Below the pieces are notes generated by a model that worked only from the letters and a program-made list of their open reading frames with translations, did no database searches and was not told the origin of the DNA. A DNA stretch of 64,000 nt from Hypholoma sublateritium FD-334 SS-4. Its lineage: Eukaryota > Basidiomycota > Agaricomycetes > Agaricales > Strophariaceae. A program made the position numbers and the translations under genes. Location of the stretch: contig KN817617.1 in the NCBI GenBank assembly GCA_000827495.1, positions 1 through 64,000 on the forward strand, given 5' to 3'. Below, in pieces: positions 1 to 14,734 of the stretch; position 1 is the first letter of the stretch, and each line of letters opens with the position of its first letter.

Positions 1-1251
1 ACGAGTATGCAACTGTCTATATGTTCTGCCAAGCCTTCTCTCAAATATATCTAGGTCTGAAAGCCGATTTGAAGCATTCAAAATTCTCGTACAGGTACTT
101 CCGTCAGTTGGAAAGGCCATTGAAGACCCCGCTACCGACCTGGATATGTATCTAACGCAGGTATGTCGTGGTTCTCGTTTCTTCTCCCTTTGTCCTTCTC
201 TTTTCATTCATTCTCTTCAGTTGCAAAAAGGTGCGAATGATGCTCGCAGCGATGACGTTCGAAGGATCAAGGAAGAAATCGCNTTGTGGCTCAATTTAGC
301 ATATAGTCCTAACCCTCCTCTGAACACGAAGTGCAGAAGCGATCGCGGGATGCATAACGATATAACAGGTCGCCTTCTCTGTCCAATTGAATATGATTGG
401 GATGACGAATTGTAAGTCTCAGTCCGTCCATTGTTCTCCNTGCAATTAAATCTTTGCTTACAGGGTCCGCAATGGAATCCGTGCGGGTACCATCAACATA
501 TCCGATGACTATTTCCTTCGATGTTTCTACCCCTATGGAATAGGTGATCCTGACAATGTTGAGAAAGGATTTCTCCGAAGTGGCTTACTTGTCAAGGTTC
601 ATTTTATTGCGTTAATGCTCTTCACTCGCTAATATATTGTTACATTCTACCTGCCAGACATATTCTAATATTTTCATATCGCCTTCGTCATCCGAATCTT
701 TCAGTGATGAAGATGAAAATGGTGCAGCGAGAAAACAGCAACGCGTCACGAATTCACAGAAGAAAGCAACGCGTCACGAATTCACAGAAGAAAGCAACTA
801 AGTGTAATGTTGCGAACATTCTTGGCATGGATGGTCGAGTTACTCCACGTTCGATTGCCTATGCTGCTGTTCTGGTATGTCAATTAATAAGTAAGCCTTG
901 TTTATATCAAGTCGTCTCATCACTGTCTCGCAAAGCTGGCCTTTAATTTGACAGATGCTGGCTATTGGATGGAGGTGTATAATCACTTCAATTTCCGTGC
1001 ACTGTATGCGCTGGTTGTTGATTTCTTTGAGGCCCCATGTGGTCAGGCAGCAAAGAGACGCTCACAAAATTTACTCAAATGGTGGAGCACGTATGTAGTC
1101 ATGGTCAATTTCACATCATATAGTGGATTTGACTCATATTTCCAACAGACAGATTTTCCCCCACCATAATGGTGCATCCACCAATAGCCNTAAATCCCGG
1201 AACAAGCTTTTAGCACAAAGGGCAGCTCGTGAAGAAAGCGTACCCCTTTGA
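1..1251 (+). pseudogene. DUF6698-family protein, 5'-truncated by window edge and frameshifted
   Basis: The family (DUF6698, recognised from memory) is abundant in Agaricomycetes and has no known function. Exons read through short introns give conserved blocks in order: a segment ending DLDMYLTQ, then RRIKEEIALWLN, a GRLLCPIEYDWDD block, SGLLVK, ISPSSSESFSDEDENGA, CNVANILGMDGRVTPRSIAYAAV, and HFNFRALYALVVDFFE with a tail to the stop at 1249-1251. The first exons lie before base 1. Between the SFSDEDENG and CNVANILG blocks a 28-bp unit is exactly duplicated in tandem (739-766 and 767-794). Because 28 is not a multiple of three, the upstream frame runs into a TAA just after the repeat, while the second copy is in frame with the downstream block. 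Unless an undetected intron removes one copy, the gene is broken. Three N bases (283, 440, 1190) fall inside it. Many family members are repeat-like, so this may be a relic copy. Confidence 0.7.
739..794. repeat. 28-bp exact tandem duplication inside DUF6698 relic
   Basis: Two adjacent identical 28-bp units (739-766, 767-794) each read from CAACGCGTCACGAATTC into a purine-rich end, and a partial third start (CAAC) follows at 795. The unit length adds one base to the frame and explains why the coding frame switches here. Confidence 0.93.
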
Positions 1252-4200
1252 ATAGACCGTTCGCATATCAATTACATAATTACATATTTTAATAATGATT
1301 TTTGTTGAATGTCAATAATGCCTGAAATTGTCACACAAATTGTAAGCAGGTCCCTGGACTGATGTCGAGCAACCATTATTAGAACAATATGTAGGCACTA
1401 TCAGCAGACTGATATTGAGCGACCGTATTCAAAAGAACATGTGTGAACTACAATTTGACTGTAGCCTTGCCTCAAATGATTCTACTGCTCAGATCTGTCA
1501 TCTGCAGTATAAACGGCTGGCAGGTTAACAATAAGCGACTATTTTTTAAAATAATGTGTGGGATCTATAATTCGGCCATAGCCTATCTTTAAATCCTGCT
1601 CCTAACCGAATATGTTGTCTATGTTTTAAGCGCTCAGAAGGCTGACATCGGGCGACCGTATCAAAAACAACGTGTAAGATCTATAATTAACTGTAGCATT
1701 TATTTGAACGATACTCAGGGTCAAATATGTTATTTAGATTATAGACGCCCAGCATGTTAAACGCTGAGCGACCGTGTTGATATTAACGTGCGAGAGGTAT
1801 AACCTGACTGTGACATTTCCTTCACTTATCCTATTCCTTGAATCTCTTAGTTTAGTTATAAGCACCCGGAAATATGATGCTGAGCAATCGTATTTGAAAT
1901 AACGCGCAAGAGCTACAAGTTGTTGGAAGTCTTTCTTTGAACAATCGCACTCTCTGGAATTACCACGCCAGTTGTAAGNGCCTGGCAGGCTGACGTTGAG
2001 CGATCGCGTCTAAAATAACGTATAAGAGTTACAGTTTGACTGTAGCCTTTTTTGAAAATTATNACAATGCTCGAATGTTTTCTTTAATTTATGAGCGCCC
2101 CACGAATCTGGTGTTGAGCGACCGTATTTGAAAGAGCGTGCAAGAACTACAAGTTGACTGTAGTCTTTCTTCAAACCATCATACTCTCTGAGGTTGTCTC
2201 GCAAATTGTAAACAACTGTCTGGCATGACGTTGAGCGACTATGGTGGAAATATCTAATAAGAACTACAATGTCCTTATAGCGTTTCACACAAATTACCAT
2301 GATATAACAGAAGTGTATCAAAATGACGGCAATTACGAAAATTGGGATAGCGCTACAATCCCCTTATATCCATTGTTGTAAGGTTATCTTCAGATTATTC
2401 CTATGATGGTAAATTCTATGTATTACGGAGACTTTATAAGACGTTATTGATAGTTATCCATTTTTCCATTTTTCACTGATGTGGGGGTGCCGGCCTAAAC
2501 GCTCCCTTGACAGTTTTATTCGGAGCCCAATCGGAGCCTTAAATTAAACGGACATGCCGCCGTTCCGGAATCCGCATCTTTTTGTGAACGAATATATCTA
2601 AGTATTCATTTTATCGAAAGTAAAATGATGAGTGTGGACCCTGGTATTGGATTGTGATGCTCAGATATCGCAACCGTACATTAGTGATTAATTGAAGGTT
2701 GAGAGCACCGGAAGTTGGTCAATTTGATGAACAGTCCCCTCCGTCATCGCAGTCAGTATCACGGGACACATCTACGTGGAGATATGCTTTTCTCAAGAAA
2801 TCGAGATCAACCCAGCGTCATAATGCTTAGGGGGGACTCGCCGCTGGCTTTGATTGGGCGGAATACTTAGATATACAGAGAACGTTTGGCGTGAGAATTT
2901 AAATAGGCGCCCAAGATAATTGAAAGGGTCCGGGACAAGTAGACGCTGGAAAAGGCCATAAACGACGTGGGCTTACCTGGACCACATGGCTTCGAAACAA
3001 GTTTACCGTGCACGTTCCGTGCACATTGCACACGCCAGGGACCGTTACACCAGTAACATATTCCTAGACAAAATCAGTGATATTACGCTTCTGCAAGTAC
3101 GGGTACGGTGTCGAGTGAATCATGGCCCTAGATGAGATTATACAAGACATCGAAAGGAAAGCCATCGAGGATGTGGCCGTCAACAACAGGTGAGAACCTA
3201 CGAACTATGTCAAGTTTGGCGATTCGCATGATACTTATTATCAATTTCAGTCACAAGATTGAACGACAACAACATGGAATCCAATTTGATGTTCTGCATA
3301 TATATGGGCGCCCTAATGCTTGATGCAGGGCAACTATAGACACGCGACGAAGAGGTACTGGCAACATTCACGCGGTCGGGATTGAAGAAACTGAACGCGC
3401 ACTACAGTCGTGGTAGACACGCGCTCAGATCATTGATTATACAATGTGACATGGGTGATTGCGATTACAATCCGATGCTGGGGAGCGTGGGGTAGTAGGT
3501 AGGGGGTTAGGGCGGGTAACGACTGTGGGGGTCGGGAATAGGGATGTGGGATATGGGAAGGCAGTACCTAGTGCGTAAGTGGTACGTACGTAGTGTCGGA
3601 TACAGAAAACGGGACAACAAGAGCGATGGCAGGCGCGATCTGCTAACAAGAAATGACATCACGGTACAAATCGAGTCCTAGCAGATATCAGAAGATAGGA
3701 GTAGTGCATGCCGAATGCTCACTAGAGAGGGGGCGGTACAGTTACATAACCCGGGCGGAAGCGTGGAAATGGGACAGCCAAGAAGAATGAACGAGGAAAA
3801 ACATTGCGGCAACAGGGCGGAACGAAAGATGGAAAAAAGAAGTGAAAAGGATAACAGGAAGGTAGAAGGAAGGAAGGGAAAAAACCGACAGAGAGATGGC
3901 TAGGAATACACTGCATGTGTTTATGATACGGGAAGTAATTGACGAGTGGGTGCGACTAATGTTGACGTGTTGACTAAATTGGATGGAAAGATGATGCGAT
4001 TGGTCGAGCGAACGCGTGGGGTGCTGACGGGCTCGAATAATAAGTCATGGCTTGATAATCCGTTAAGTGTTTCGTGTCATGCGGGTGGCCTGCGAGCGAT
4101 GGGTGCGTTGGTACGTTGGGTGCGTAAGCAGGTAAGGGTGATTAAGTGCGTTCGCAGCAGTCGTGGTCACGTCGAAAAAGTCATGTCCAGATAGCTGACG

Positions 4201-4338
4201 AGGATATTTCGGGGTGTGCGAGAATACAGGTGACGAGGCGGAGGCAGGGCTGATGACGCCGATGCCGATGATAAACAAGTAGAGATTAAATTAGCCGGAA
4301 CGAAACGATAAGCGATTTGCTGTTGTGGGGTCGCGCTT
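1252..4338. other. Gene-poor interval downstream of the DUF6698 relic
   Basis: Apart from the 117-bp array I recognise no gene. A possible short exon starts at 3122 (ATGGCCCTAGATGAG...) and ends in a plausible GTGAGA donor, but the continuation matches nothing I know. The stretch 3475-3565 is strongly G-rich on the plus strand, and 3720-3900 is purine-rich (AAGG/GGAA runs), giving long meaningless open frames on both strands. It is probably decayed repeat sequence. Confidence 0.5.
1361..2290. repeat. Degenerate tandem array, period about 117 bp
   Basis: The landmark GA(C/T)GNTGAGCGAC(C)GTAT recurs at 1361, 1411, 1527, 1643, 1760, 1876, 1992, 2110 and 2227. Apart from the first 50-bp step, the steps are 116, 116, 117, 116, 116, 118 and 117 bp. 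Each unit also carries a similar middle (AAGAACTACAANTTGACTGTAGCCTTT) and a similar tail (CTCTGAAATTGTCNCGCAAATTGTAAGC). Units are diverged and contain two N bases (1979, 2063). No protein is encoded in phase with the period. It could be a minisatellite or the internal array of an old element. Confidence 0.85.
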
Positions 4339-6841
4339 TTAAGCAAGACGCGCCGTATACTCGTGCCAGAGCATATCAACGAACGCCTTGTCAGTCTGGA
4401 AGAGAACATCATGAGATATAGACGTTATCATGAAAACATAATCAAGGAACGCACGTGGATGAGGGTCAAAACTTCCTGTGTGAACTGTCTCTTTTCCACC
4501 CTCCCAATCGGCCTCGGCTGCGCCTCCATGGAAGCGATGATACTCTCGCTAACGAGCTCAGCATCTACACCATTGGCATGGCCATTGAACTTGGCTTTGC
4601 CATTGATAGCCTTGCCCTTGCCCTTGTGGTTCGACAAGATACCATTGCCGTTCACGTGTGCGAGAGTTGCGCGTGCTGTCATCGTCGGCGTCTTCATCAT
4701 CTCCGGGGGCGGGAGAGCCTGCGGACCGAGCTCGGGCGACGCGCCGGGCGATGGCGATGCTGGGGGTTGCATGAGTAGTGCAATATGCGCGGGCGGTCGC
4801 TCCGAAGCTAGCGACGTCGGCGGGATGTCCCAGCTTCTCTCGATCTCCGCCTGCGCCCGTGCATCCCTTTCCCTCTTGCCCTTCTTGCCCTTCAGCTTCG
4901 CCTTCGAACTGTCGTCCTCACGCGCAGTGGAACCAGCAGCCGCGTGTGTGCCGTGCCCGTTGGTATATCCACGCAAGTTAACTGCGCTACGCCGGCTCTT
5001 AAGCGCCTTATCAAACGCCTCGGGGTCGCTCAGCACGCTCGTCTCCTCGAAGCTGAGCTCCATGATCTCGTTGTCACCACCGTCGTCGCTCTGCGTGCTC
5101 TCCTCCTCCGTGCCTCGTGAGTAAGGCCACAGTTCCGAGTCTGGAGCAAATGGTACAAGCGCTCTGTTGGCCCGCGGTTTGCTACTGGCCTCGGGTACGA
5201 CTGACGGTTGCCCGTTGTATGGGCGCACGGTCTGCGTAGATGATATCGCCTCGATCCCAGCGGGTCGCTGAAAACCGTTTCGCGGGGTGACATCGCCGTT
5301 GACCTTGCCATGATTCGCAAGTCGTGGGACCCCAAGGCCGAGGCTGCTCAGCAAGTCCGATCCTGCGCTTCTGGCGAAGTTGGACGCAGATTGATGGCGC
5401 AGCGCAGCATCGTCCGAGTGAAAGATTGGACTCGGCGAGTCGCTTTCGTCGTCATCTTCGTTGTCGCCTTCGCGTGAGCTGGGATGCGATATAGCGGAAG
5501 TGCTGTATCCCGAAGCAGCAGATGCTGTGCGTGGAGGAGGGAGTCCTAGTAATGTAGATACGACGTCCTCATTAAGCACTTGAGGGGCGGCTGTCGTGGG
5601 TTGCGGGGATAGAACAACGGGTGCCGGTTGAGTAGACTGAGGAGCTGGAGAGGCCGAAGCAAAGATGCTGTCCAGAAGGGGGATTCCAGTGTTCGAAACG
5701 GTCGACGCAGGACGCTCGACTTGCGCGCTGCTGCTGGGCTGCGGCACAGGCGGAACGATCGACCTACTAAGAGTTGCATTCGCGGGATGCGTAGGTCGTT
5801 GTTTCGTGGACGATATGGCGGAGGAGGAGGGTTGTAAATTCATAAATAGTTTGTCGACGACTGAAAGTTCGCCGCTGGACGCAGAAGGCGCATCGGAGTG
5901 ATATCGTTGGTCGTTTTCGCTGTCTGACTGTGCCTGTGAATGAGATTGAGAGCTCGAAGATACCGAACCATCTTCTGTGAGACTCGATTTTAGCGCGTTC
6001 CAGGAATAGATTCAAAGGCGTCATCACACCTGGCTTGCGCACTGCCTTCAAACGGTGGGGTGGCGGTGGCCTCCCGGGGCCATAACGGAGTTCTTGGGGA
6101 TAGGGAATGTTCTTTCTGATGCACAGATTTAATCTGAAAAGCAATCAAAACAGAGATAGATTGCAATTATCACGGCGCCGCGCACCTCTTCATAACCTCA
6201 AACATCGATTCTCGCGAAGCGTCTGCAAATATCCAAAGTGCCACTGCAACCACTCGTCCCTTTTGTTGCATGGAAATCGAGTCGACGCCAGGGATAGCAT
6301 ACTTGTCCGAGAACAGATCCACAGGCGTTCCGTCGGGATTGGGTTCTATGGCGGCCAGTCTGTTGGCCAGATAGTCGGGATAAGATCTAACGATGAGAAA
6401 TTTGCCATTGTCGACGACGTCGTCTTCTGGATATAGTGACTGGATGTAGTCTTCGCTGCCCATTCTGTTGAGAATGTACAGCCCGTATGGTGGGTATCGA
6501 CTCCTGTAGATATATGTTCAGGAGTGATCGCAGCAGACTGCCTGGCCGGTAGCTCACCGTTCAAATAAAAACATGCTGCCTTCATAGCCGTTTTTCTCCC
6601 ATTTTTTGTTGACGTAGTGGTAGACGCAGACATGACCGAACTGGTCAAATACAGACACAATAGAGGGATCCCGCTTTCGTAGCACCCTGAGATTGCTTTC
6701 GTATCGTTCGGACGGTGACATGCCCAGACTCATGGATGGGGTTTGTGCAATTGTTGATGGCGGTTCATCGTTTGACTCCCGTTGGGGTCGTTGAGAAAGA
6801 ATTTGGGTGGTTTGTGAAAGATTTCTGCGTGGGGGTCCCAT
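4339..6841 (-). CDS. DCP1: mRNA-decapping enzyme subunit Dcp1
   Basis: Dcp1 is the activating partner of the Dcp2 Nudix decapping enzyme and acts in cytoplasmic P-bodies. Five exons (6841-6558, 6503-6186, 6133-6030, 5974-4455, 4395-4339), joined by GT-AG introns of 52-59 nt, give 760 residues. The N-terminal EVH1-like domain is clear: SNLRVLRKRDPSIVSVFDQ, VYHYVNKKWEKNGYEGSMFLF, YGLYILNRM and ALWIFADASRESMFEVMKR, followed by the proline-rich RPPPPHR linker. A long Ser/Ala/Pro-rich linker fills the large exon. The C-terminus carries the fungal motif FTQEVLTLIHTDKAFVDMLW, which is completed only when the last small exon is joined. The start at 6841 adds about 40 residues before the conserved core; a later Met (MSLGMSPSERY) is an alternative. 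It shares a 147-bp intergenic promoter with the plus-strand gene at 6989. Confidence 0.93.
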
Positions 6842-6988
6842 CTTGGGCGGCAATTTGGTGGTGGCGGAAAGGTACAAGGAAGGGGCAACTGCGTATATTT
6901 GCGCACAAGGGACACAGACAAACATTACATAATACAGCTATGGGAAATTTCGGCGCGTCGTGCTCATTGTTCGCGACAACGAGCAACC
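6842..6988. promoter_or_regulatory. Short divergent promoter between DCP1 and the gene at 6989
   Basis: Only 147 bp separate the two start codons, so the 5' UTRs and core promoters of both genes must overlap here. I see no convincing TATA box. The plus-strand gene has a good start context (GCAACCATGG). Confidence 0.5.
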
Positions 6989-7761
6989 ATGGCCGCCGTT
7001 GTCAACAAATTCATCCAGCAACGCGCCTCCGCGAAGAGCGCCGGTATCGCCATCGTTCGTAACATCCTCAAAACCAAACAATTCCCGGAAGGTGTCACGA
7101 CGAAGCAGCTGTACCAGCTGGCGGTCAAGGAACCCGCTCCGGCCGACTTTGAGCCCTATCCTCTACCACCGACAGTTCGTCGTGCTAAGATGGTACCGAA
7201 AAAGATACGGCATGTTCCCCAAGAAGTGCTGGATACCTACCCACCCAACCCCGCCCACCCCATACGGTCCATCACGTACGCGGTGTGCCACCAATTTCTT
7301 GCGCAATTCTGACATGCACTAGCTTCCTAAAGAAAGAGATTCTGGATACACTGGAGAGCCTCAGGGAAATTCGCACCGTTCGACAACCCAGGGTCGACGC
7401 AAAGGCGGTAGAAGAACTCCCTCTGTCCAACCCATCAGCACCCACGAAGAGGGACCGGAAGGCAATTGCCTCGTCGCAAATGGAATTCGTGTGGAAAGTC
7501 GCTACCCCAAGGCCGCCGGTGGTACCTCCTCCAGCGAAGGAAGTCTTTGGACGGGAGGTCGGTGTCGGCCTTGACATTTCACACTTGAACAAGCGGCGCC
7601 AGCGCGCGCGCGTGGAAAAGGTGTCCGCCGGGGTGATGAAAATGAAGGAGATAAATGGACTGAACCGTGGGGAACAGGCACGGGCAGCAAGACCTCTGGA
7701 CGGCAGGCCAAACTACAGAGCCCAAGCACTTGCCGCCAAATCAGAATCATCCGCTCTGTGA
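6989..7761 (+). CDS. Conserved basic protein of unknown function, 241 aa
   Basis: Two exons (6989-7275 and 7323-7761) with a 47-nt GTACGC...TAG intron give 241 residues. The first exon reads MAAVVNKFIQQRASAKSAG..., then VRNILKTKQFPEGVTTKQLYQLAV; the join restores PIRSIT-FLKKEILDTLESLREIRTV. The protein is basic, lacks a membrane segment and is rich in Arg/Lys, including KRRQRARVEK near residue 190. The start was chosen for its strong ACCATGG context and because the sequence upstream is non-coding in character. The size, basic charge and helical N-terminus would suit a mitochondrial ribosomal or assembly protein, but that is only a guess; I do not recognise the family. It is divergent from DCP1. 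Confidence 0.75.
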
Positions 7762-8095
7762 CCAGCACACATCATCCCATGTCGCCTGTGATATCTGCGA
7801 GAAGTGCCCTAATCATTTGAATATAATATTAATACAGTTTTTGCTCATCTCCCAGGCACTGAATTTCTCAGAAAGATGTCATTAACTGCGGTCGTTCCAA
7901 ATACACTATGCTACTCTTTTATATTTATATTTTACAGGTTCTAATGTCCCATAACCCAAACGAAAGTTGCTACATACATAATGATGAAATACGGACCAGA
8001 GCTTCCAAGCAGCTACGATGAAGACGCGACATCCGACTCGGACGCCAAAAACTTCGGGACATGATGCACTTTCTGACTCCCCTGCGAAACGGACG
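7762..8095. other. Convergent intergenic spacer
   Basis: This 334-bp spacer lies between two convergent 3' ends. It is AT-rich around 7815-7930 (AATATAATATTAATAC, TATATTTATATTT), as expected for polyadenylation signals of both genes. Nothing else is seen. Confidence 0.4.
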
Positions 8096-9720
8096 TTACT
8101 CGGCAACACTGGACTGACTAACCCGTACACGTACCGTCGGACTCCTCTCGCTGTCAATACTCGCCTTCCCAAAGTCTGCCCGGGGCGTCGGCGGGGGTAT
8201 GGGATCCAGTCTGAACGTCAGACGGTCCTTCGACACCATGATCGTCGAACGCTGCCGGCGCGACGGCGTGCTCCGTAGCACGGACGCGCCGTCCGACCGG
8301 GACGATGAGCCGATCTGTGCCTCCTCCTGGAGTGCCCGTCCCGCGACTATCTCTATGCGATTATTCAGGATGACCAGCATCGTGTTCGCATATACTTTGG
8401 ACAGCGACAGGCCGGCGACGATGAAGCTCGACGTGCCCCCAAAGTACAGGCAGAGGTGCAGGATCGCGATGATCGCTGGGGCACTCATCAGTTAACGGAC
8501 GACGCGACGGTACATACGGACGCTTACCAGTGAAGATACCCGTCTCGATGATCAGCCGGACGAGTTTTACGACCATGATATGCGTTGAGCGCAGCCCCGT
8601 CCCGTGGCGCATGAGCTGCGATGTGATGCAGTCAGCGTTCATATCCATAGCTCGCTGGGCCCTGATGCCCGCGAAACAGGCTCCGCATAGCCCAGATCAT
8701 GAGAGGATTTACGACGCACATAATAAGGCATCGATAGCGCTATTATGATGTCACAGATCGCACCGATCCCATTCCATACCTACATTGGGGCGCGTGTCAG
8801 CCACCTTCATGCGCGGGAGAGGACACGGGTGGGAGGGCACACTCACACCAATTGAGGCCATGGACTCCGTGGCGCCGCTGTCGCTGGCGCCCAGTAGGCC
8901 CGAAAAAGTTTTTGCACGGAAGAATGTCGACGCACACACAAGCGCTGAAATCAGGGAGCCCAGTGCCAGCTAAAAATTGCATTGAGCGAGGCATTTTCTT
9001 TCGCGTAGGGCACGCACCGTTCCAATAATACCGGGCGTTCCGTACCCGTGATGTTTTGATTCTGACGCGATCTGCCCAGTAGCCATGTTGGTCTGCGAAA
9101 TGACCCACAGCCTATATGCAAAGAAAGACTGCCCGATCGCGCCAGCTAAATTACCGCCAGTGAGTTACCGCCAATGTAAAAAAAAAAATTGTAATTTATT
9201 GGTCACGAAAACTCACTTATCCCGCCCGAAACTGGGATGCTGAACCAGTGGTGATATATGAGGTCAACCGTGTTCAACTGATCAGACGAGCCTATTGAGG
9301 ACCCGAGTGCGACGAAGATGTCATGCGAAGTCAAAACCGTCTGCAGGATCTCCGAAACAAACACTGCATACACCAGCGCCTTCGTTATGAGCCGGTCATT
9401 TGGGAAAGCGATGTAGTATGCATCTTTGGAGCGTCAACATTTGTCAAGGTCGCGCTTCCGGTGGTACAGTCTATGAATTCGAGAACTCACAGACTTGTAT
9501 AAGCAAAATTCCCATCAGGCCCCAGTTAAAATAACCCGCAAGCACCTGCTAAGATTTCAGTGCTCCACTCTTGACTTCCTGATCGAGATAGCGTACCAGA
9601 CGGCCACTTCTGGAGTCACCGAAGAGCACGTAAATTCGCGGTCAGTATCCAACCACGAATGAATCAACGTTTTAGGAGAGGTACTCACAGACTCTGTACA
9701 AACGCTTCGTCAACAGCCAT
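8096..9720 (-). CDS. DUF6534-family seven-transmembrane protein (copy 1)
   Basis: DUF6534 proteins are Agaricomycete-specific predicted 7-TM membrane proteins of unknown function. Splicing short introns gives the family order: GYFNWGLMGILLIQV-YAYYIAFPNDRLITKALVY, SEILQTVLTSHDIF, HHWFSIPVSGGI-TGAIGQSFFAYRLWVISQ, LALGSLISALVCASTFFRA, VWNGIGAICDIIIALSMPYY-LMRHGTG, KLVRLIIETGIF-TAIIAILHL, and LSLSKVYANTMLVILNNR. The last exon starts at 8475 and ends with a Ser/Arg/Pro-rich cytoplasmic tail. The 5' end is uncertain. A short first exon from 9720 (MAVDEAF...) preceded by a TATA-like box is my best reading, but the LLGP..LLG segment usual in the family is not clearly encoded. A second diverged member lies at 31785-33679. 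Confidence 0.75.
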
Positions 9721-9763
9721 CGCAGGGGAAGAAATGGAAGAGGCGCCTATTCAGAGAGGCGGC

Positions 9764-9770
9764 TCTTATA
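9764..9770 (-). promoter_or_regulatory. TATA-like box upstream of DUF6534 copy 1
   Basis: Read on the minus strand, CTCTATAAGAG lies about 45 bp upstream of the proposed start codon at 9720. Confidence 0.35.
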
Positions 9771-10969
9771 GAGAGCGTAAACTATTACTGCGTCCCATCG
9801 GAGAGGCACGCCCAATTCGATTATACTTACTTCCCACCGTAACATACGGAGATGAATCTCATTTCCTGATGCGCTGAGGCGAAAAAGAGGGCTACTTATG
9901 ACTACGCTGTCACGAGCGTTTAATATTGTTGTGCAGTCCTGCGCGAACGTGCGTCACACTGGTTACTATTACTGGGCGCAGGGCGGTACGTCTCTATTTA
10001 CATGATGTCCGTACTGAGCGCTGAATCGTCTTGTATTCGTACTTGCATCCGTCTTCAGTCAGCCGCATAGATACGAAGGAGAAGACCCCACTGACAGATC
10101 CTTCTTCTTGATATTTCTCTCTGAAGATCATTCTCAAGTTTGCCTTCGCAGGATTTGCGGAAGAGATGCGGCATTTCAGGCAGAACGTTCTATAAATAGT
10201 ACTACCGCTCGCTTACTGGCCAATCGTGAACGAACGTGCGCCTCCTGTATTATTCTTAGTTGTAGCCTGTAATTTGCAACAATCGAACTCAAAAATATGA
10301 GGATCGTATCTTTGATCGTCCTGGGCGTTGGTGTGTATATATAATGCAAGACCCAGTTATGAAGACTTCTCATGACAGCATCTTTTAATTTCTCTTCCCC
10401 AGGTTTCGCTGAGGCGGTTCGGATGGTGGGGCCATTAAGCATTAGACTACAAATCGTCATATCAACGCCATTTTTACTACCAAGGTGATTGCACCCACGA
10501 AAAGGCGAGCCTGGCAACTTAGTGAAATCTGGAACAACTGGATGAAGTCTGGAAGTATCATAAGATGTGTCTATCTATCCAGCTCTTCGGTCGTCGGCAG
10601 AAATTTCACACAAACCTTATGTAAATAGCCTCCCACTGCGAAGTACATAGGATGTCACAAATCTATTTTTGTTCTTTCAATTATGGCACACGATCAATCT
10701 CTGCACAGCGTATGCTGCTCTCCTCGGAGTCTCACTCAGGCAAAAGGAATTCTGTGCTTGCAGATCCCCCCGCGAGTTCAATTGGTTGGTCGGAGCCCGT
10801 ATCATAATCGAGTAGATTTTTTACATCAACTATTCCCGCTCCTAGACCTGATGAAATGTTACACACGTTGGTAAGTAATGTATAGGACGTCGACTGCCTC
10901 CGAGAAAGCGCCCTCGGTGCAGGATCATCAAAACTACCAACGGCGAGGTACGCCTCCTGTGGCGCAGAA
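9771..10969. other. Intergenic region without a recognised gene
   Basis: About 1.2 kb separate two minus-strand genes. Open frames here (for example 10176-10517, minus) show no recognisable family, coding bias or splice-supported extension. The part near 10970 is probably the 3' UTR of the GH1 gene. Confidence 0.4.
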
Positions 10970-13966
<2,997 letters not shown>

Positions 13967-14162
13967 CTATCACGCGCAACGGAATGCAAAAGTGATCTAG
14001 TAATGCAAAACGCGCTCTACAGAGCGCAATTCTGGGTCGTTTTGCGAGATTATTTCAGATTCCGGTGCGCCTAGACGTGGCGCATAATCCCTCCAAATTT
14101 CATCAGCCCAATTGCACTAGTCGCTCTACAACTGCTTCGTCTATTCCTAAAAATACACTTTT
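13967..14162 (+). repeat. Left terminal inverted repeat of MITE
   Basis: This arm pairs with 14539-14734 and begins CTATCACGCGCAACGG just inside a TA dinucleotide. Confidence 0.93.
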
Positions 14163-14538
14163 CAGATCAATATTCTTGCTGCTTTGGTGTTTCCACCATG
14201 TAAAAGCATGCAATTGCTCTGAGATTTTTACCAGACCCTTAACTACATAGTATCTATTGACCCATGAATTTTTAACCCCTCTTACATGTGTGATTGATAA
14301 ACAGGAAGGTAGATAAGATGNAGATATGCATGTTGTCACGGATCTGTCACACCCCAGGCAGCGAGACTAGCGTCACAGTCTATGTCACGCAACCGTTTTC
14401 CACCTGCATTCGTACAGCTGGGAGTCTATAAGTCAAGGTACAAGCAAATGTGCAGTATTTATACATGCTGGAAATTTTTCAAAAATTTCTGTGGGTGGCA
14501 AGAGGCAGAAATAACAAAACAGTAAGGAATGTTAATAT

Positions 14539-14734
14539 AAAAGTGTATTTTTAGGGATAGACAAAGCAGTTGTAGAGCGACTAGTGCAACTGGGCTGATG
14601 AAATTTGGAGGGATTATGCGCCACGTCTAGGCGCACCGGAATCTGAAATAATCTCGCAAAACGACCCAGAATTGCGCTCTGTAGAGCGCGTTTTGCATTA
14701 CTAGATCACTTTTGCATTCCGTTGCGCGTGATAG
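14539..14734 (-). repeat. Right terminal inverted repeat of MITE
   Basis: This is the reverse complement of the left arm (3 mismatches in 196), ending ...GCGCGTGATAG followed by TA. Confidence 0.93.

Larger units (their letters stand above)
13967..14734. mobile_element. 768-bp MITE with 196-bp terminal inverted repeats and TA target duplication
   Basis: The left arm 13967-14162 and right arm 14539-14734 are reverse complements with 3 mismatches in 196 positions. The outer ends are CTATCACGCGCAACGG... and its complement, and each end is bordered by TA (13965-13966, 14735-14736). Long terminal inverted repeats, a TA duplication and no transposase are what one expects of a non-autonomous Tc1/mariner-type element. 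The 376-bp interior has no credible coding sequence. The arms contain a smaller palindrome, GCGCTCTACAGAGCGC. The high arm identity suggests recent activity or gene conversion. Confidence 0.92.

Noticed and set aside
3715..3916. Opposing open frames of about 60 codons at 3.7-3.9 kb
   Set aside because: They come from a purine-rich low-complexity stretch that lacks stops on both strands, with no family resemblance.
14065..14339. Short frames inside the MITE as a possible transposase remnant
   Set aside because: They are below 80 codons, partly inside the inverted repeat, contain an N, and resemble no transposase.
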